A stretch of 64,000 nt of DNA, taken from NCBI GenBank assembly GCA_030323885.1, contig CM059186.1, positions 172,568,351-172,632,350 of the forward strand, given 5' to 3'. The position numbers and the translations under genes are program-made. The stretch's first letter is position 1, and each line of letters opens with the position of its first letter. Origin of the DNA: Branchipolynoe longqiensis. Lineage: Eukaryota; Annelida; Polychaeta; Phyllodocida; Polynoidae. The notes beneath the pieces were generated by a model. The model saw only the letters and a program-made list of their open reading frames with translations. It searched no databases and was not told the DNA's origin. Below are positions 20,477-30,130 of this stretch, one piece after another.

Positions 20477-21120
20477 TTAAGGTCGCATTCCTTACACGCG
20501 TAATGCGTAATGCGAATGCGAATGCGACAAAAATTTGAAACGCCTTGAAACCTATGAGCTACATTCCTTACACGCGTAATGCGAATGCGAATGCGAATGC
20601 GAATGCGAATGCGAATGCATTACCCCGATCGGTCCATGTAGCGATCGGTGCGGAATGCGTAATGCATCAAGCTGGGTGTGAATAGAAACCTGAGTCTGAT
20701 GTGTCCATTAGTTTAACACTAGGAGAGGCGACTGAGCATTACGGAACAGTCACACACAGGGTGCTGATTGGAAACACATGGTGAGCTGGGCACCCGGGAG
20801 ACATATGGTTAGGGGAAAGCTAAAAATGCTACCATATGCACAGAAATATGAATACTTATCTATAATTTGGCTATAATAAAGGTAGGAACCCCCATGTGAC
20901 GTACAAAAAGTTACATAGATACACATGCAATATTTGGTCATATACAGAGCAGTATGGAGAATGATTGTTTATTTTTATTTTTTAGATATAGCCAGTCGTG
21001 TGCCGCATAACGCATTACGCATAATGTGTGTAAGGAATGATGGCATTCGTATAACGCATAACGCATTACGCATTACGCATTACGCATTACGCATTACGCG
21101 TGTAAGGAATGCCACCTTTA
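20477..21120. mobile_element. TIR element with hexamer-repeat arms
   Basis: Left end TTAAGGTCGCATTCCTTACA. The right end is its inverted form, TGTAAGGAATGCCACCTTTA. Each arm continues into tandem AATGCG (left, 20,500-20,620) or CATTACG (right, 21,005-21,105) words. Partial extra copies of the terminal motif ATTCCTTACACGCGTAATGC occur inside both arms (20,572; about 21,030). The middle is AT-rich and non-coding. Confidence 0.75.
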
Positions 21121-21242
21121 GTAGGTTATTTTGAGTTTGGTTAGGTGCATTGTTGTGCTTATAAAATATAAGGTTAATTAATTCATGGGGGTGTTTTTGA
21201 GTACATGAAGTAGCTTGGGTAGGTGGGTTGCTACTAATGATG

Positions 21243-22205
21243 ATATTAAAGTTGCATAGTCTGATGGTTTTGAGTTTCGGACATTTTTTTAGATAAATAC
21301 ATTAGGCTGATCGGTATAATGTACCTTACTTTAGTTTTAAATGGCTGAATTTTGAGATATTTGAAGTGCAACCATGCACAATTAATTTGGTTTGGTTGTT
21401 TGTTGTTGTTTTACGTCCTAGCAACATCTAAGGTCATATCAGGATGGGCAATTGGGGCAAGCTTGCCAAAACTCTGACACCATAGCATTCTGCAGTAACA
21501 GGTTCTATTCAATTACCTCAGTGTTCCCTTCGGTCCAGTGACAGATGATTCAGTATCTAAGTAAGATATGTAGAAACAAATTTAGATAGTTTTGTCCAGT
21601 TGATGTCTGGTACCCATCCGTTCCGTCTCCGGTTTGCTTCCTGCAGAGTCCGTTGACGGTGCGGCGGAAATTCGGTCATGATATTTTTTCGGGTCGTCTG
21701 TGATCAGTCCGGTACGTGTCCGTTTGGTGTTCGGTCTGACCGTTTGACATTCGGTTGCCGTCCGGTTCTCGTCCAGTTCTCGTCCAGTTCTCATCCATTG
21801 GCTATTCGTTAATGTATGTTCCTTGACCGTTTAAAGTTTGTTTTGTCCGGCGGCCTTTGACACGTTTCGACAAATTTTGATACCGAACACCACCGGCCTA
21901 GGAAATTCTTTGTCCGGTGGTGTCTGGTACTCAGTCCAGTAAGGTGTGACTGGGGCTTTATAGTGATGCACTTATTAAGCATGTGTTGCCACATAGAAGG
22001 CGATACCAAGTCAAATTAACAGAACCTTTTACTGCATATGTCATTGGTGTCAATAGTTTTGGTGTTCTTGCCAAAATTAATTTGCCATGTTTGCATTTCA
22101 AATATCTCAAAGGTTAGCCATTTAGAATCAAAAGTACATCAAGCTAGAGTATATTTATTTTAGAAAATTAAAAAATTAAAAAGATTATCGGACTATGCAA
22201 CTTTC
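21243..22205. mobile_element. TTAA-MITE copies, broken by a SINE piece and a CCGGAC-type element
   Basis: GCATAGTCTGATGGTTTTGAG at 21,254 starts a forward copy of the TTAA-MITE. A SINE-A fragment (21,394-21,450) interrupts it, and it continues to about 21,588. A CCGGAC-rich element follows (21,590-21,945), then MITE sequence in reverse orientation ending TATCGGACTATGCAAC at 22,203. Confidence 0.7.
21590..21945 (-). mobile_element. CCGGAC/GGTACC-rich repeat, copy 1
   Basis: In reverse complement, GACTGAGTACCAGACACCACC and CCGGACAAAGAATTTC match the start of the repeat at 46.6 kb. The middle is packed with GTCCGGT and TTCGGT words. Non-coding. Confidence 0.65.
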
Positions 22206-22545
22206 ATCATTTTCTGCTGCATAGACGGGAATACTAAGTCAATTTAACAGGACCTGTTTCTGCTGAAATCAATGGTTCAGAGTTTTGATGTGCCTGCTAA
22301 AATTAATATTGTATGTTTTCACATCAAATATCTCCACAAGGTTAGTCATTTAAAATGAAAGTTACTTCAAACTTAAGTAAGGTAGATTATAACAATCAAC
22401 CTAATATAGTAAGTAATATAGTTATCAAAAGGAAATTACATAAACTCAAAACCATGGGACTATTAATTTTGATCAATTTTGGCTGCTTTCATTACTTGAC
22501 TGCCGCTCTCCATTTAGCTTTGAGCGTGATGTCCATGAGTCAGTC
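22206..22545 (-). mobile_element. TTAA-MITE, degraded copy
   Basis: Reverse-orientation MITE body (TACTAAGTCAATTTAACAGG, GAGTTTTGATGTGCCTGC, GTAAGGTAGATTATAAC) ending in the altered terminus ACCATGGGACTATTAATTTTG. Confidence 0.65.
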
Positions 22546-22900
22546 TTAAAGCTGCATAGTCCGATGAAAATATCTAATTTTCAAAACCAAAACAATGATC
22601 TAAATTTGATTCTACAGATCTAACTTAGATGCCAGTACAATTATTAAACATTTGTCATAACGTAGAATGGAATACGAAGGCAATTTAATAGAATCTGTTA
22701 CTGCAGACGCCTATGGTGTCAGAGTTTTGCCGTGCTTGCCAAAACTAATTTAACATGTTTGCACTTCAAATATCTCCAAAGTTAGCCATTTAAAATAAAA
22801 GCTACATTAAACTAAAGTAAGATAGATTATAACGATCAACCTAATATATTTATCTCAGAAAATGACAGAATCCCCAAACCATCGGACTATGCACCTTTAA
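22546..22900 (-). mobile_element. TTAA-MITE, complete copy
   Basis: TTAA at each end, then AGCTGCATAGTCCGATG and its inverted partner CATCGGACTATGCACCT. Length 355 bp. The TTAA duplication suggests mobilisation by a piggyBac- or Kolobok-type transposase. No ORF. Confidence 0.85.
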
Positions 22901-22902
22901 TG

Positions 22903-23100
22903 ACTCTCAGCTTCAGGTTTCTCAGCAGTTAGAGGTTATATTAAATTGACCCAGTACTGCTTTTTTTTTGCAATAACAACTGTTTACTAAGTACACCGGT
23001 ATCTAAGGTGGATATGTAGGATCAAACATAGGTAAGTGTTTTGGTTTTGAGAATGTGATGTTTTGATCGAACTATGTGAACATGATGTTTCCACTGCTAG
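22903..23100 (+). mobile_element. TTAA-MITE fragment
   Basis: Contains CAGCAGTTAGAGGTTATATTAAATTGAC, AAGTACACCGGTATCTAAGG and TGTTTTGGTTTTGAG, the 3' half of the MITE, ending in the degraded end GATCGAACTATGTG. Confidence 0.6.
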
Positions 23101-23199
23101 ATTTACATGATTCGCCTATCGCAGATTGTTATGAAACCAGATAACTCTATTAAATGACTGTATATGTTTTAATACTAACCACCGATAGGTAAGCCTTTT

Positions 23200-23620
23200 C
23201 TATGTATGTTAGTTAAAAAAGCTGCATGCCTTCATGATGCGACATCTGCGTTCAATCATGAGGCTAACCTTGAAGGACAAAGTGACAAATAAGGAAATAC
23301 TCGAATGGATGGGGCTGCCCTCTATGGAAGATCTTCTGATCAAAAAGAATCTCCGGTGGACTGGACACCTCATGAGGATGTCATCAGACAGACTACCAAA
23401 GCAGATCCTCTATTCTCAACTGTCTTCTGGTTACAGAAAGAGAGGGGCCCCTCGTCTCCGATTCAAGGATACCATCAAGAAAAACCTGAAGCTGAGAGAC
23501 ATTAAGACCGACTCATGGACACAACTCTCACAGCAGAGAGCTAAATGGAGAGCAGCAGTCAAGTAATGAAAGCAGTCTTCATTGCATCCCGACCGACAGC
23601 ATGACGATGATGATGAGTTG
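23200..23620 (+). pseudogene. LINE C-terminal fragment with TGATGATG tail, copy 1
   Basis: The open frame 23,234-23,566 (110 codons) reads HLRSIMRLTLKDKVTNKEIL, then RWTGHLMRM, KRGAPRLRFKDT and KWRAAVK. This is the conserved C-terminal region of a non-LTR retrotransposon protein after the reverse transcriptase. It ends with TAATGAAAGCAGTC, a CGACCGACAGCATGA 3' UTR and a GATGATGATGA tail. 5' truncated. Three further 3' copies lie at 25.5, 31.0 and 31.1-31.4 kb. Confidence 0.8.
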
Positions 23621-23621
23621 A

Positions 23622-23835
23622 TTAAGCAGGGGACATTTCAATCGCGGGTGACTGGTCTTCCTCATTCCACTGCTCCTTGCCCTATCCTAAGAATGCCACG
23701 TGCCAGACTAGGAAGCGACAAGTATACGTTTTAAAGACATTGGTTTGACTCAACCAGGGTTCGAACCCACGATACCACAATCTACCAACACGGGAGCCGG
23801 GCGCTCTAACTCATTCGGCCATCCCGTCTGGTTAA
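23622..23835 (-). mobile_element. SINE-B copy 1
   Basis: Same tRNA-like head and core as SINE-A (minus strand: ATGGCCGAATGAGTTAGAGC, GTGGGTTCGAACCC, AGGATAGGGCAAGGAGCAG) but a different 3' part: TGGAATGAGGAAGACCAGTC, then CCCCTGCTTAATCAAC. Confidence 0.75.
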
Positions 23836-23964
23836 AACGCCTGGTCTGGTTGAAGCCTTGAAACCTTAATAGTGGAAAAACCAATTTAATTATTCATAGC
23901 ACCACCATTGAGGGCTTTTACAAAAAATGTACAAACGAACATTTCCTGATGGTTTATCTCAGAT

Positions 23965-24670
23965 TGGTTACGTTATATCTACATATTCCGATGAAGTATC
24001 AACTTTTCAAAGCCAAAACACTCATCAAGATTTGATCGTAGACATGCTGGTGCGTTTATTGAGCATTTGTTATGGCTGATGCACATTGTGTCATAATTTA
24101 TGTTTTAACTTCGAATATCTCAGATTCCAGGATACGCCCCATTAACAGAAGCAATAGATTGAAAATCATTCTCTATTAGCTTGTTTGTTTGTTGTTGTTT
24201 TACATCTAAGGTCATATCAGGAAGGGTACCGACTTGTGACAGTATGCACTCATGGCAATTTTATAGTGCTGCCCTACTGGGAAATCAAGCCACTGCCACC
24301 ATGACCGGATATCCCACTCAGTCACATTATCCTGACACCGAGCTAACCAGCCCTTGCCCTATCCTATTAATGCCAAGCACCAGGGTAGGAAGCGACAAGT
24401 ATCAATTTTTAAGTCATTGGTTTGACTCGACCGGGAACCGAACTCGCGAACTCGCGATCTTCCGCACGCGAGGCCTGTGCTCTCCCAATTCGGCCACCAC
24501 GCCCGGTTTCTCTATTAGTAACAGGGTCTGTTAAATTGACGTATGGCACCCTTCTGTTCAGCAACAGATGCTTCATAAGTGCACCAGTATCCAGGTTAAA
24601 TATGCAGAATACAAATTAAATTTAGTTTTACAACTTGATGTTTTATCGAATAATGGACCTTTAAAGACAG
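23965..24670. mobile_element. TTAA-MITE halves around a SINE-A
   Basis: MITE 5' part (reverse) at 23,965-24,150 and another part at 24,508-24,665 ending GAATAATGGACCTTTAA. Between them is a complete SINE-A. Confidence 0.55.
24181..24507 (-). mobile_element. SINE-A copy 4
   Basis: Complete on the minus strand: tRNA-like head (GTGGCCGAATTGGGAGAGC, B box around GCGAGTTCGGTTCCC), core, and a TGTAAAACAACAACAAACAAAC tail on the left. Confidence 0.85.
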
Positions 24671-24774
24671 TTGCCTTGTATGCAGGTATAGGAATACCTC
24701 AGGGAGTTTGACACCCCTGCCTTGCAGAGTTGTAAACCACTGCCTTGTGGTACAGGTTCTTAACAGAATTGAAG

Positions 24775-24940
24775 GCTAATGTGGCTGTCACACTACGACG
24801 ACAAGGGAGGGACGACAGCCCGGCGGCTGGGATTTTGTGAAATCCCGACGACCTATGCGAATTCAGGCTAAGTTGGACGACAATCGGACGACATCCGAAC
24901 GACATCGGGACAACAGACGGGATGACAGCGGGACGACAGT
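24775..24940. repeat. GGACGACA-rich repeat with CTGTCACACTACGACG start
   Basis: Starts with the 16-mer shared with 12,565. Then GGACGACA, CGGACGACATC, CGAACGACATC and CGGGATGACAG words at about 13-bp spacing. Confidence 0.5.
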
Positions 24941-25338
24941 GTCTGTGTGTCTGTGTCTGTGTGTGTGTGACTCTGTGTCTCTGTGTGTGTCTCTATGTGT
25001 GTGTCTGTGTCTCTGTGTCTATGTGTGTCTATGTGTGTGTGTGTGTGTCTCTGTGTCTGTGTCTCTGTGTCTGTGTCTGTGTGTGTGTCTGTGGGTGTCT
25101 CGGTGTGTGTGTCTGTGACTCTGTGTCTGTGTGTGTGTCGGTGTGTGTGTCTGTGTCTCTGTGTGTGTGTGTCTGTGTGTGCCTGACTCTCACTCTCAGT
25201 CTGACTCTGACTCTGACTCTCAGTCTGACTCTCACTCTGACTCTCAGTCTGACTCTCACTCTCAGTCTGACTCTGACTCTCACTCTCAGTCTGACTCTCA
25301 CTCTAAGTCTAACTCTCACTCTCAGTCTGACTCTCACA
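24941..25338. repeat. TGTGTCTG and CTCTGACTCTCAGT microsatellites
   Basis: TG/TCTG repeat to about 25,190, then an abrupt switch to CTCTGA/CTCTCAGT units to 25,338. Confidence 0.95.
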
Positions 25339-25544
25339 AAAAAACCATGTCACTGTGGCAGCATTAAGGGCGGTTGATGTATGGAACTCCCAACATCTCC
25401 CGACCAGTCACTGCATGGACAAATAGTTTTGCGCCTGTCTTGACATGTTCTTGCCGGTGTGAAACCTCTATTTGCTCCCCGTGAGAGTGCCACTGGTAAC
25501 TTGCAAAAGCCAGTAGCACTTCAACACTTTTGCAGGCAGCTTTC

Positions 25545-25672
25545 ATGAAATGTTTAAGACCGACTCATGGATGCAACTGTCACAGCAGATAGCTAAATGG
25601 AGAGCGGCAGTCAAATAATGAAAGCAGTCTTTGTCGCATCGCGACCGACAGCATGATGATGATGATGAAAGA
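25545..25672 (+). pseudogene. LINE 3' end, copy 2 (TGATGATG tail)
   Basis: Matches the last part of the LINE at 23.5 kb: AAGACCGACTCATGGATGCA, AAATGGAGAGCGGCAGTCAA, then CGCATCGCGACCGACAGC and (ATG)n. 5' truncated to about 125 bp. Confidence 0.8.
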
Positions 25673-25799
25673 CAGTCGCATTATCTCAATCACTGTCATA
25701 CTGGATTAGGTTTTTTCTTTGCTACCGAGAAGTTGTCCTGCAGGTAAAAGCTTGGAAAACAATCACCAATCAATCAATCAAACAATCAGCAGAAAAGCG

Positions 25800-26560
25800 G
25801 CGAAGTGGATGGGAGATGGGCCGGGTTGGGGGAAGCGGGTAAGGCGGGTTGGGGGTTGGAGGAGTCATGGAGCAGGTTGGGAGAGATCTGAGGAGGGGAG
25901 CGGGTTGGGAGAAGATGGGGAGGAGGGAGAGGAAGGAGGAGGGGAGGGTTTTGTGGGAGGAGGAGGGAGGAGGAGGGGCGGGTTGTGGGAGGAGGGAGAG
26001 GGAGGAGGAGGGGAGGGTTGTGTGGAGGAGGGGAGGGAGGTGAGGAGGAGGGGCGGGTTGTGGGAGGAGCGAGGGGAGGAGGGAGGGCGGGTTGTGGGAG
26101 GAGGGAGAGGGAGGAGGAGGGGTGGGTTGTGGGAGGAGGCAGAGGGAGGAGGAGGGGAGGGTTGTGGGAGGAGGGAGAGGGAGGAGGAGGGGAGGGTTGT
26201 GGGAGGAGGGAGAGGGAGGAGGAGGGGGGTTGTGGAGGAGGGAAGGAGGGGGGGGGTTGTGGAGGAGGGAAGGGGGAAGAGGGCGGGTTGTGGGAGGAGG
26301 GAGAGGAGGAGGAGGGGAGGGTTGTGTGGAGGAGGGAGAGGGAGGAGGAGGAGGAGGAGGGCGGTGTGGGAGGAGCGAGAGGGAGGAGGAGGGCGGGTTG
26401 TGGGAGGAGGGAGAGGGAGTAGGAGGGGTGGGTTGTGGGAGGAGGGAGAGGGAGGAGGAGGGGAGGGTTGTGGGAGGAGGGAGAGGGAGGAGGAGGGGGG
26501 TTGTGGGAGGAGGGAGAGGGAGGAGGAGGGTCGGGTGAGGAAAGGGTAGAGGGGGGGGGG
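25800..26560. repeat. GGA-rich minisatellite
   Basis: A unit of about 37 bp (GGGTTGTGGGAGGAGGGAGA plus GGGAGGAGGAGGGGA) repeated roughly 17 times with length variation. G-rich on the plus strand. Confidence 0.95.
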
Positions 26561-26589
26561 CGATGGGTCGGTTGTGTGTGCGTGGGGGG

Positions 26590-26965
26590 AAGGTCACGCT
26601 GAGTTCTCGGAGGGGTCAACGCGGAGTATTGTATTGGCCGCGTGCCACTGACTGTCCAACAAACGGTCGGTTTGTGTTGGTATGTGCTCCAATCAACTGT
26701 GAGACGGCGTGAGAGAGGTGGGGTGTTGGCAGAGCAATCAGGGCGCCCACACCACAATGCCACCCTGCACCACGTGGCACGACGCCGCGGTCTGCTCCCG
26801 CGTTCGTCTGCAGGGATCCGCGCCAGGTCGAGGTCAGACGACATTCACTGTCGCTTAGCAACCTGGGCGCGGCGCGCCGCGGCGCCTTTGTAGTTCTCTT
26901 TGATGTCGCCGCTTCCGGACCTGGCGCTCTGCTCTGTCCGAGCCGCGCCAGACAGCGGGTAGACC
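26590..26965. promoter_or_regulatory. CpG-rich stretch with RFX-like X-box
   Basis: Unique, CpG-rich DNA. GTCGCTTAGCAAC (26,850-26,862) matches the RFX X-box GTNRCC-N-RGYAAC at 11 of 12 fixed positions. GGCGCGGCGCGCCGCGGCGCC follows. It could be a CpG-island promoter, but no gene is assigned. Confidence 0.3.
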
Positions 26966-27312
26966 ACACGCGCACACACGCTCAGACACATGCGCACGCA
27001 TGCGCGCACACATGCATACATACAAAACACACATGCGCACGCAGAAACACAAACAGACGGTCTTCAAACAATTCGTACGGTGCTTTAAATAAGGAAATAA
27101 GCGGGAACATATGTTGTGCATGGTGTATAAAAATATATATGTATATATACATCTATTTTTTATTATATCTATATACATATGTGAATGTTGATAACTATAT
27201 ATTTTCATGCAAATATTCATGAAAATATAAAAATTTATAGGTATATATATTCAAATATACATATTCATACCTATATTCGTGTCATGGGGGTGATGAAAAT
27301 GGGAAATATTGT

Positions 27313-27384
27313 GCCTAGAGTGGGACTCGAACCCACATCTCTTTGCATTCTGGGCCAGTGTGATAACCATTACACCACCTAGGC
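27313..27384 (-). tRNA. tRNA-like sequence in LTR (Pol III promoter, probably not a functional tRNA)
   Basis: Minus strand: acceptor arms GCCTAGG and TCTAGGC pair at all seven positions with one G-T, and the T stem GTGGG/CCCAC is perfect around TTCGAGT. A box TGGTGTAATGG, B box GGTTCGAGTCC. The head resembles tRNA-Gln. The anticodon arm does not pair, so decoding is unlikely. A TTTT Pol III terminator (AAAA on plus at about 27,296) lies about 13-20 nt beyond. Confidence 0.65.
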
Positions 27385-27630
27385 TCCCTGATATCAACAC
27401 ACTACCCATGCCTACCTGTCTATGCGGCTCCTTGCCCGAGAGGTCAGTGCAGACCACTACACTCGTCCCCCTGGAATTGTAAGTCTTTTAATACTTACAA
27501 TTACATACATACAGGCAATGCACTTACATACATACACAGGGTAGGTTCAACAACTATACAGCACGTAGCTTGTACAGGATCATGGTCACGGCAACCAGTG
27601 TCATGGGGGTGATGAAAATGGGAAATATGT

Positions 27631-27703
27631 GCCCTAGAGTGGGACTCGAACCCACATCTCTTTGCATTCCGGGCCAGTGTGCTAACCATTACACCACCTA
27701 GGC
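27631..27703 (-). tRNA. tRNA-like sequence in the other LTR of the same element
   Basis: Same fold as the copy at 27,313-27,384, with one extra C in the acceptor arm. It lies in the 5' LTR of the element as read on the minus strand. Confidence 0.6.
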
Positions 27704-27784
27704 TCCCTGATATCAACACACTACCCATGCCTACCTGTCTATGCGGCTCCTTGCCTGAGAGGTCAGTGCAGACCACTACATTCG

Positions 27785-28050
27785 TATCAAAATTCATATA
27801 AATATTCATGTGAATATCCATGTAGATATTCATATAAACATTCATATAAATATAAATATTCATATAAATATTCATAAAGATATTTATATAACTATTCATC
27901 AAATATTCAAATAACTATTCATATGACCAATCATATAAAATTCATACAAATATTCATAAAAATATTCATATACATATTCATATAAATATTCATATAAATA
28001 TTCATATAAATATGCATAGAAAATATGCATAAAAATATACATTAACATAT
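27785..28050. repeat. ATTCATATAAAT-type AT repeat
   Basis: AAATATTCATAT words at about 12-18-bp spacing over about 250 bp. No gene. Confidence 0.85.
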
Positions 28051-28113
28051 ACCCGTCCTGATATGACCTTAGATGTTGCTAGGACGTAAAACAACAACAA
28101 ACAAACAACAAAC
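28051..28113 (+). mobile_element. SINE-A 3' fragment
   Basis: CCCGTCCTGATATGACCTTAG, TTGCTAGGACGTAAAAC and (CAAA)n tail only. Confidence 0.8.
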
Positions 28114-28167
28114 ATATGCATTTAATATATTCATATGAAATATTCATATATAACACATGTCCTATAT

Positions 28168-28398
28168 ATGAAGAGTTCAGGTGCAAAACCATGTAAACGC
28201 CAACCCAAAAATGGAGATAAACATTGGAATCAATCCCTCAAAGACTTAATTTTTTAATATTCCTCTTGTTTTGTTCATTTCTCTATAACCATGTGATCAT
28301 ATGAAAAGTGGAATTCGTGAGAATTAAAATTACTTTCAGGTAACTTAAACTACATTTCTGAATTGGCGTTTACATGGTTTTGCGCCTGAACTCTTCAT
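28168..28398. mobile_element. Short TIR element (MITE family 2), copy 2
   Basis: Inverted ends of 35 bp: ATGAAGAGTTCAGGTGCAAAA on the left and TTTTGCGCCTGAACTCTTCAT on the right, continuing into ACCATGTAAACGCCA and its complement. Flanked by AT-rich DNA. 231 bp, non-coding. Confidence 0.85.
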
Positions 28399-28603
28399 AT
28401 GTATATGCACGTATGTATTTTGTATGTGTTTGTATATATTCAAATTATTAAATCATATATGCTCATATATGTTTGGATATATTCCCATATATATTCATAT
28501 GTGTATTCATGTAATATATATATATATAATATATATATATGTATATATACACAATCACATATATGTGTGTGTATGTCTGATCCGTCCTTCCATTCCACTC
28601 ACC

Positions 28604-28880
28604 TCACTCCCACATGATCCGGCCTTCAAAAATGACCCCATATATGGAGTTATCTAATAAAGCCGCTTCGCAAACGACAAATTTGAATTGTACACACATC
28701 ACATGTCCCTTCAATGGAATATGGAATATTAAAGCATGCTCCAACTGAGTCGCCTGAGTGGTGGTGAAATATGACAGCATCCTTGTCACGGAGCCAATGT
28801 CATGGGAGTTTGTTGCAAAACAAATAAATAGTCCGCCATAAATAATTCATATGCACCATAATTGCTAAGGCCAGCGGATC
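28604..28880 (-). mobile_element. Possible LTR-retrotransposon fragment with primer-binding-site-like motif
   Basis: On the minus strand CCCATGACA is followed by T and TGGCTCCGTGACAAGGATGC. This resembles the LTR-end and primer-site junction of the TRIM elements (CCATGACA, C, TGGTGCCGTGACCAGGATCC). About 200 bp of AT-rich sequence follows. No gag or pol is seen. Confidence 0.35.
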
Positions 28881-28952
28881 AGTGCTGAAGAAAAGATATT
28901 ATTCAACTGGAATTTTTTTTTAAAGAGTAAAAATAAGAAAGAAGAAAGGAAC

Positions 28953-29176
28953 AGACGAGATGGCCGAATGAGATGAGTGTCCGCCTCCTGTTCTGGTAGG
29001 TCGTGGGATTCGAAATGGTGGGTTCAAACCCTGGCCGAGTCAAACCAATGACTTAAAAATGTATACTTGTGGCTACCTAGCCCGGCGCTCTGCATTACTA
29101 GGATAGGGCAAGGATCAGTGGAATGAGGAAGACCAATTGTCCACGATTGAAATTTCTCCTGTGTAGCAAAAACAAA
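28953..29176 (+). mobile_element. SINE-B copy 2
   Basis: tRNA-like head ATGGCCGAATGAGATGAGTG, B box GGGTTCAAACCC, core TAGGATAGGGCAAGG, and the B-type 3' end CAGTGGAATGAGGAAGACCA. Confidence 0.8.
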
Positions 29177-29204
29177 AAAACATCCTAGAAGAGTGCGATT
29201 GAAC

Positions 29205-29395
29205 CCCCCCCCCCCCAATTTATGCCATCCTGAGAGTTTTCTGAGATAAAGATATGAAATTGATTGCTATTATTTACCATACTTTAGTTTTAAGTAACTT
29301 TTATTTCAAATGGCTACCTTTTGAGATATTTGGACTGTAAATGTCTATAATGCAGTGAGTGCCCTTACTGCACATTTGTCATTAAATAAAACTTA
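29205..29395 (+). mobile_element. TTAA-MITE fragment
   Basis: CTGAGATAAAGATATGAAATTG, CATACTTTAGTTTTAAGTAAC and GGCTACCTTTTGAGATATTTG match the 5' half of the MITE. Confidence 0.6.
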
Positions 29396-29437
29396 ACTCA
29401 ACGTCACGCATTAAGGAGGCACCCTCCGCCAACCCTT

Positions 29438-29457
29438 TGAAGTTTCTGGAACCTTCA
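29438..29457 (+). promoter_or_regulatory. Perfect four-unit heat-shock element
   Basis: The bases read tGAAg tTTCt gGAAc cTTCa, four alternating nGAAn pentamers with all 12 core bases correct. This is the binding site of HSF trimers. A CRE-like half site (GTGACGT in complement) lies at about 29,402. No heat-shock gene is visible within the window. Confidence 0.55.
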
Positions 29458-29611
29458 CTAACAACCTTTATCCTGGCCCGCCTCGCCTTGGCGACGGGCG
29501 TTGCTCGGATACCCGACGCGTAAACAAACCGCCTCGGCGAGTCGGCACGCAATAAAATAGTTTAGCTTCCGGTCCGAAGTTTATATGGCAGAAATAGCAT
29601 TTGATGCGCAG

Positions 29612-30130
29612 ACTGGTGTGTGAGTGTGAAGTGTGTAACTGTAAGTGTGTGAATGCGTGAGTGTGTGAGTGTGTGAGTGTGTGAGTGTGTGTGTATGTGT
29701 GAGTGTGTGTGTGAGTGTGTGAGTGTGTGAGTCTGTGAGTCTGTGAGTCTGTGAGTCTGTGAGTCTGTGAGTCTGTGAGTGTGTAAGCATGTGAATGTGT
29801 GAGTGTGTGCACGTGTGTGAGTGTGTGAGTGTGTGAGTGTGTGAGTGTGTGAGTGTGTAAGCATGTGAATGTGTGAGTGTGTGTGCGTGTGTGAGTGTGT
29901 GAGTGTGTGAGTGTGTGAGTGTGTAAGCATGTGAATGTGTGAGTGTGTGTGAGTGTGTGAGTGTGTCCATGTGCAAGTATGTGAGTGTGTGAGTGTGAGT
30001 GTGTGAGTGTGTGAGTGTGTAAGTATGTAAGTGTGTCAGTGTGTAAGTGTCTAATTGCGTACATGTGTAAGTGTGTAAGTGTGCAAATGTGTAAGTGTGT
30101 AAGTGTCTAGACCCAAGTGTGTAACTGCGT
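29612..30130. repeat. (GTGTGA)n block
   Basis: About 500 bp of GTGTGAGT with GTCTGTGA and GTGTAA variants. Reverse-strand His-Thr-Leu frames are repeat artefacts. Confidence 0.95.

Larger units (their letters stand above)
27280..27780 (-). mobile_element. TRIM-like element with tRNA-bearing LTRs, copy 3 (best preserved)
   Basis: The element is 501 bp. Terminal repeats of 182 bp each (27,280-27,461 and 27,599-27,780) start TGTCATGG and end CCACTACA on the plus strand. Read on the minus strand they start TG and end CA. TTCG flanks both sides (27,276-27,279 and 27,781-27,784). The internal 137 bp starts, in minus sense, C then TGGTTGCCGTGACC (primer-binding site) and ends with a polypurine tract, AGGGGGACGAG. 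There is no ORF. Each LTR holds a tRNA-like block of 72-73 nt. Confidence 0.88.

Noticed and set aside
25364..25546. A minus-strand 60-codon frame with ordinary amino-acid composition
   Set aside because: It is short, has no splice signals or recognised domain, and ends next to a LINE fragment. Not enough to call a gene.
25718..26844. Gly-Glu-Arg or Pro-Ser-rich frames of 270-350 codons
   Set aside because: They are translations of the GGA-rich minisatellite.
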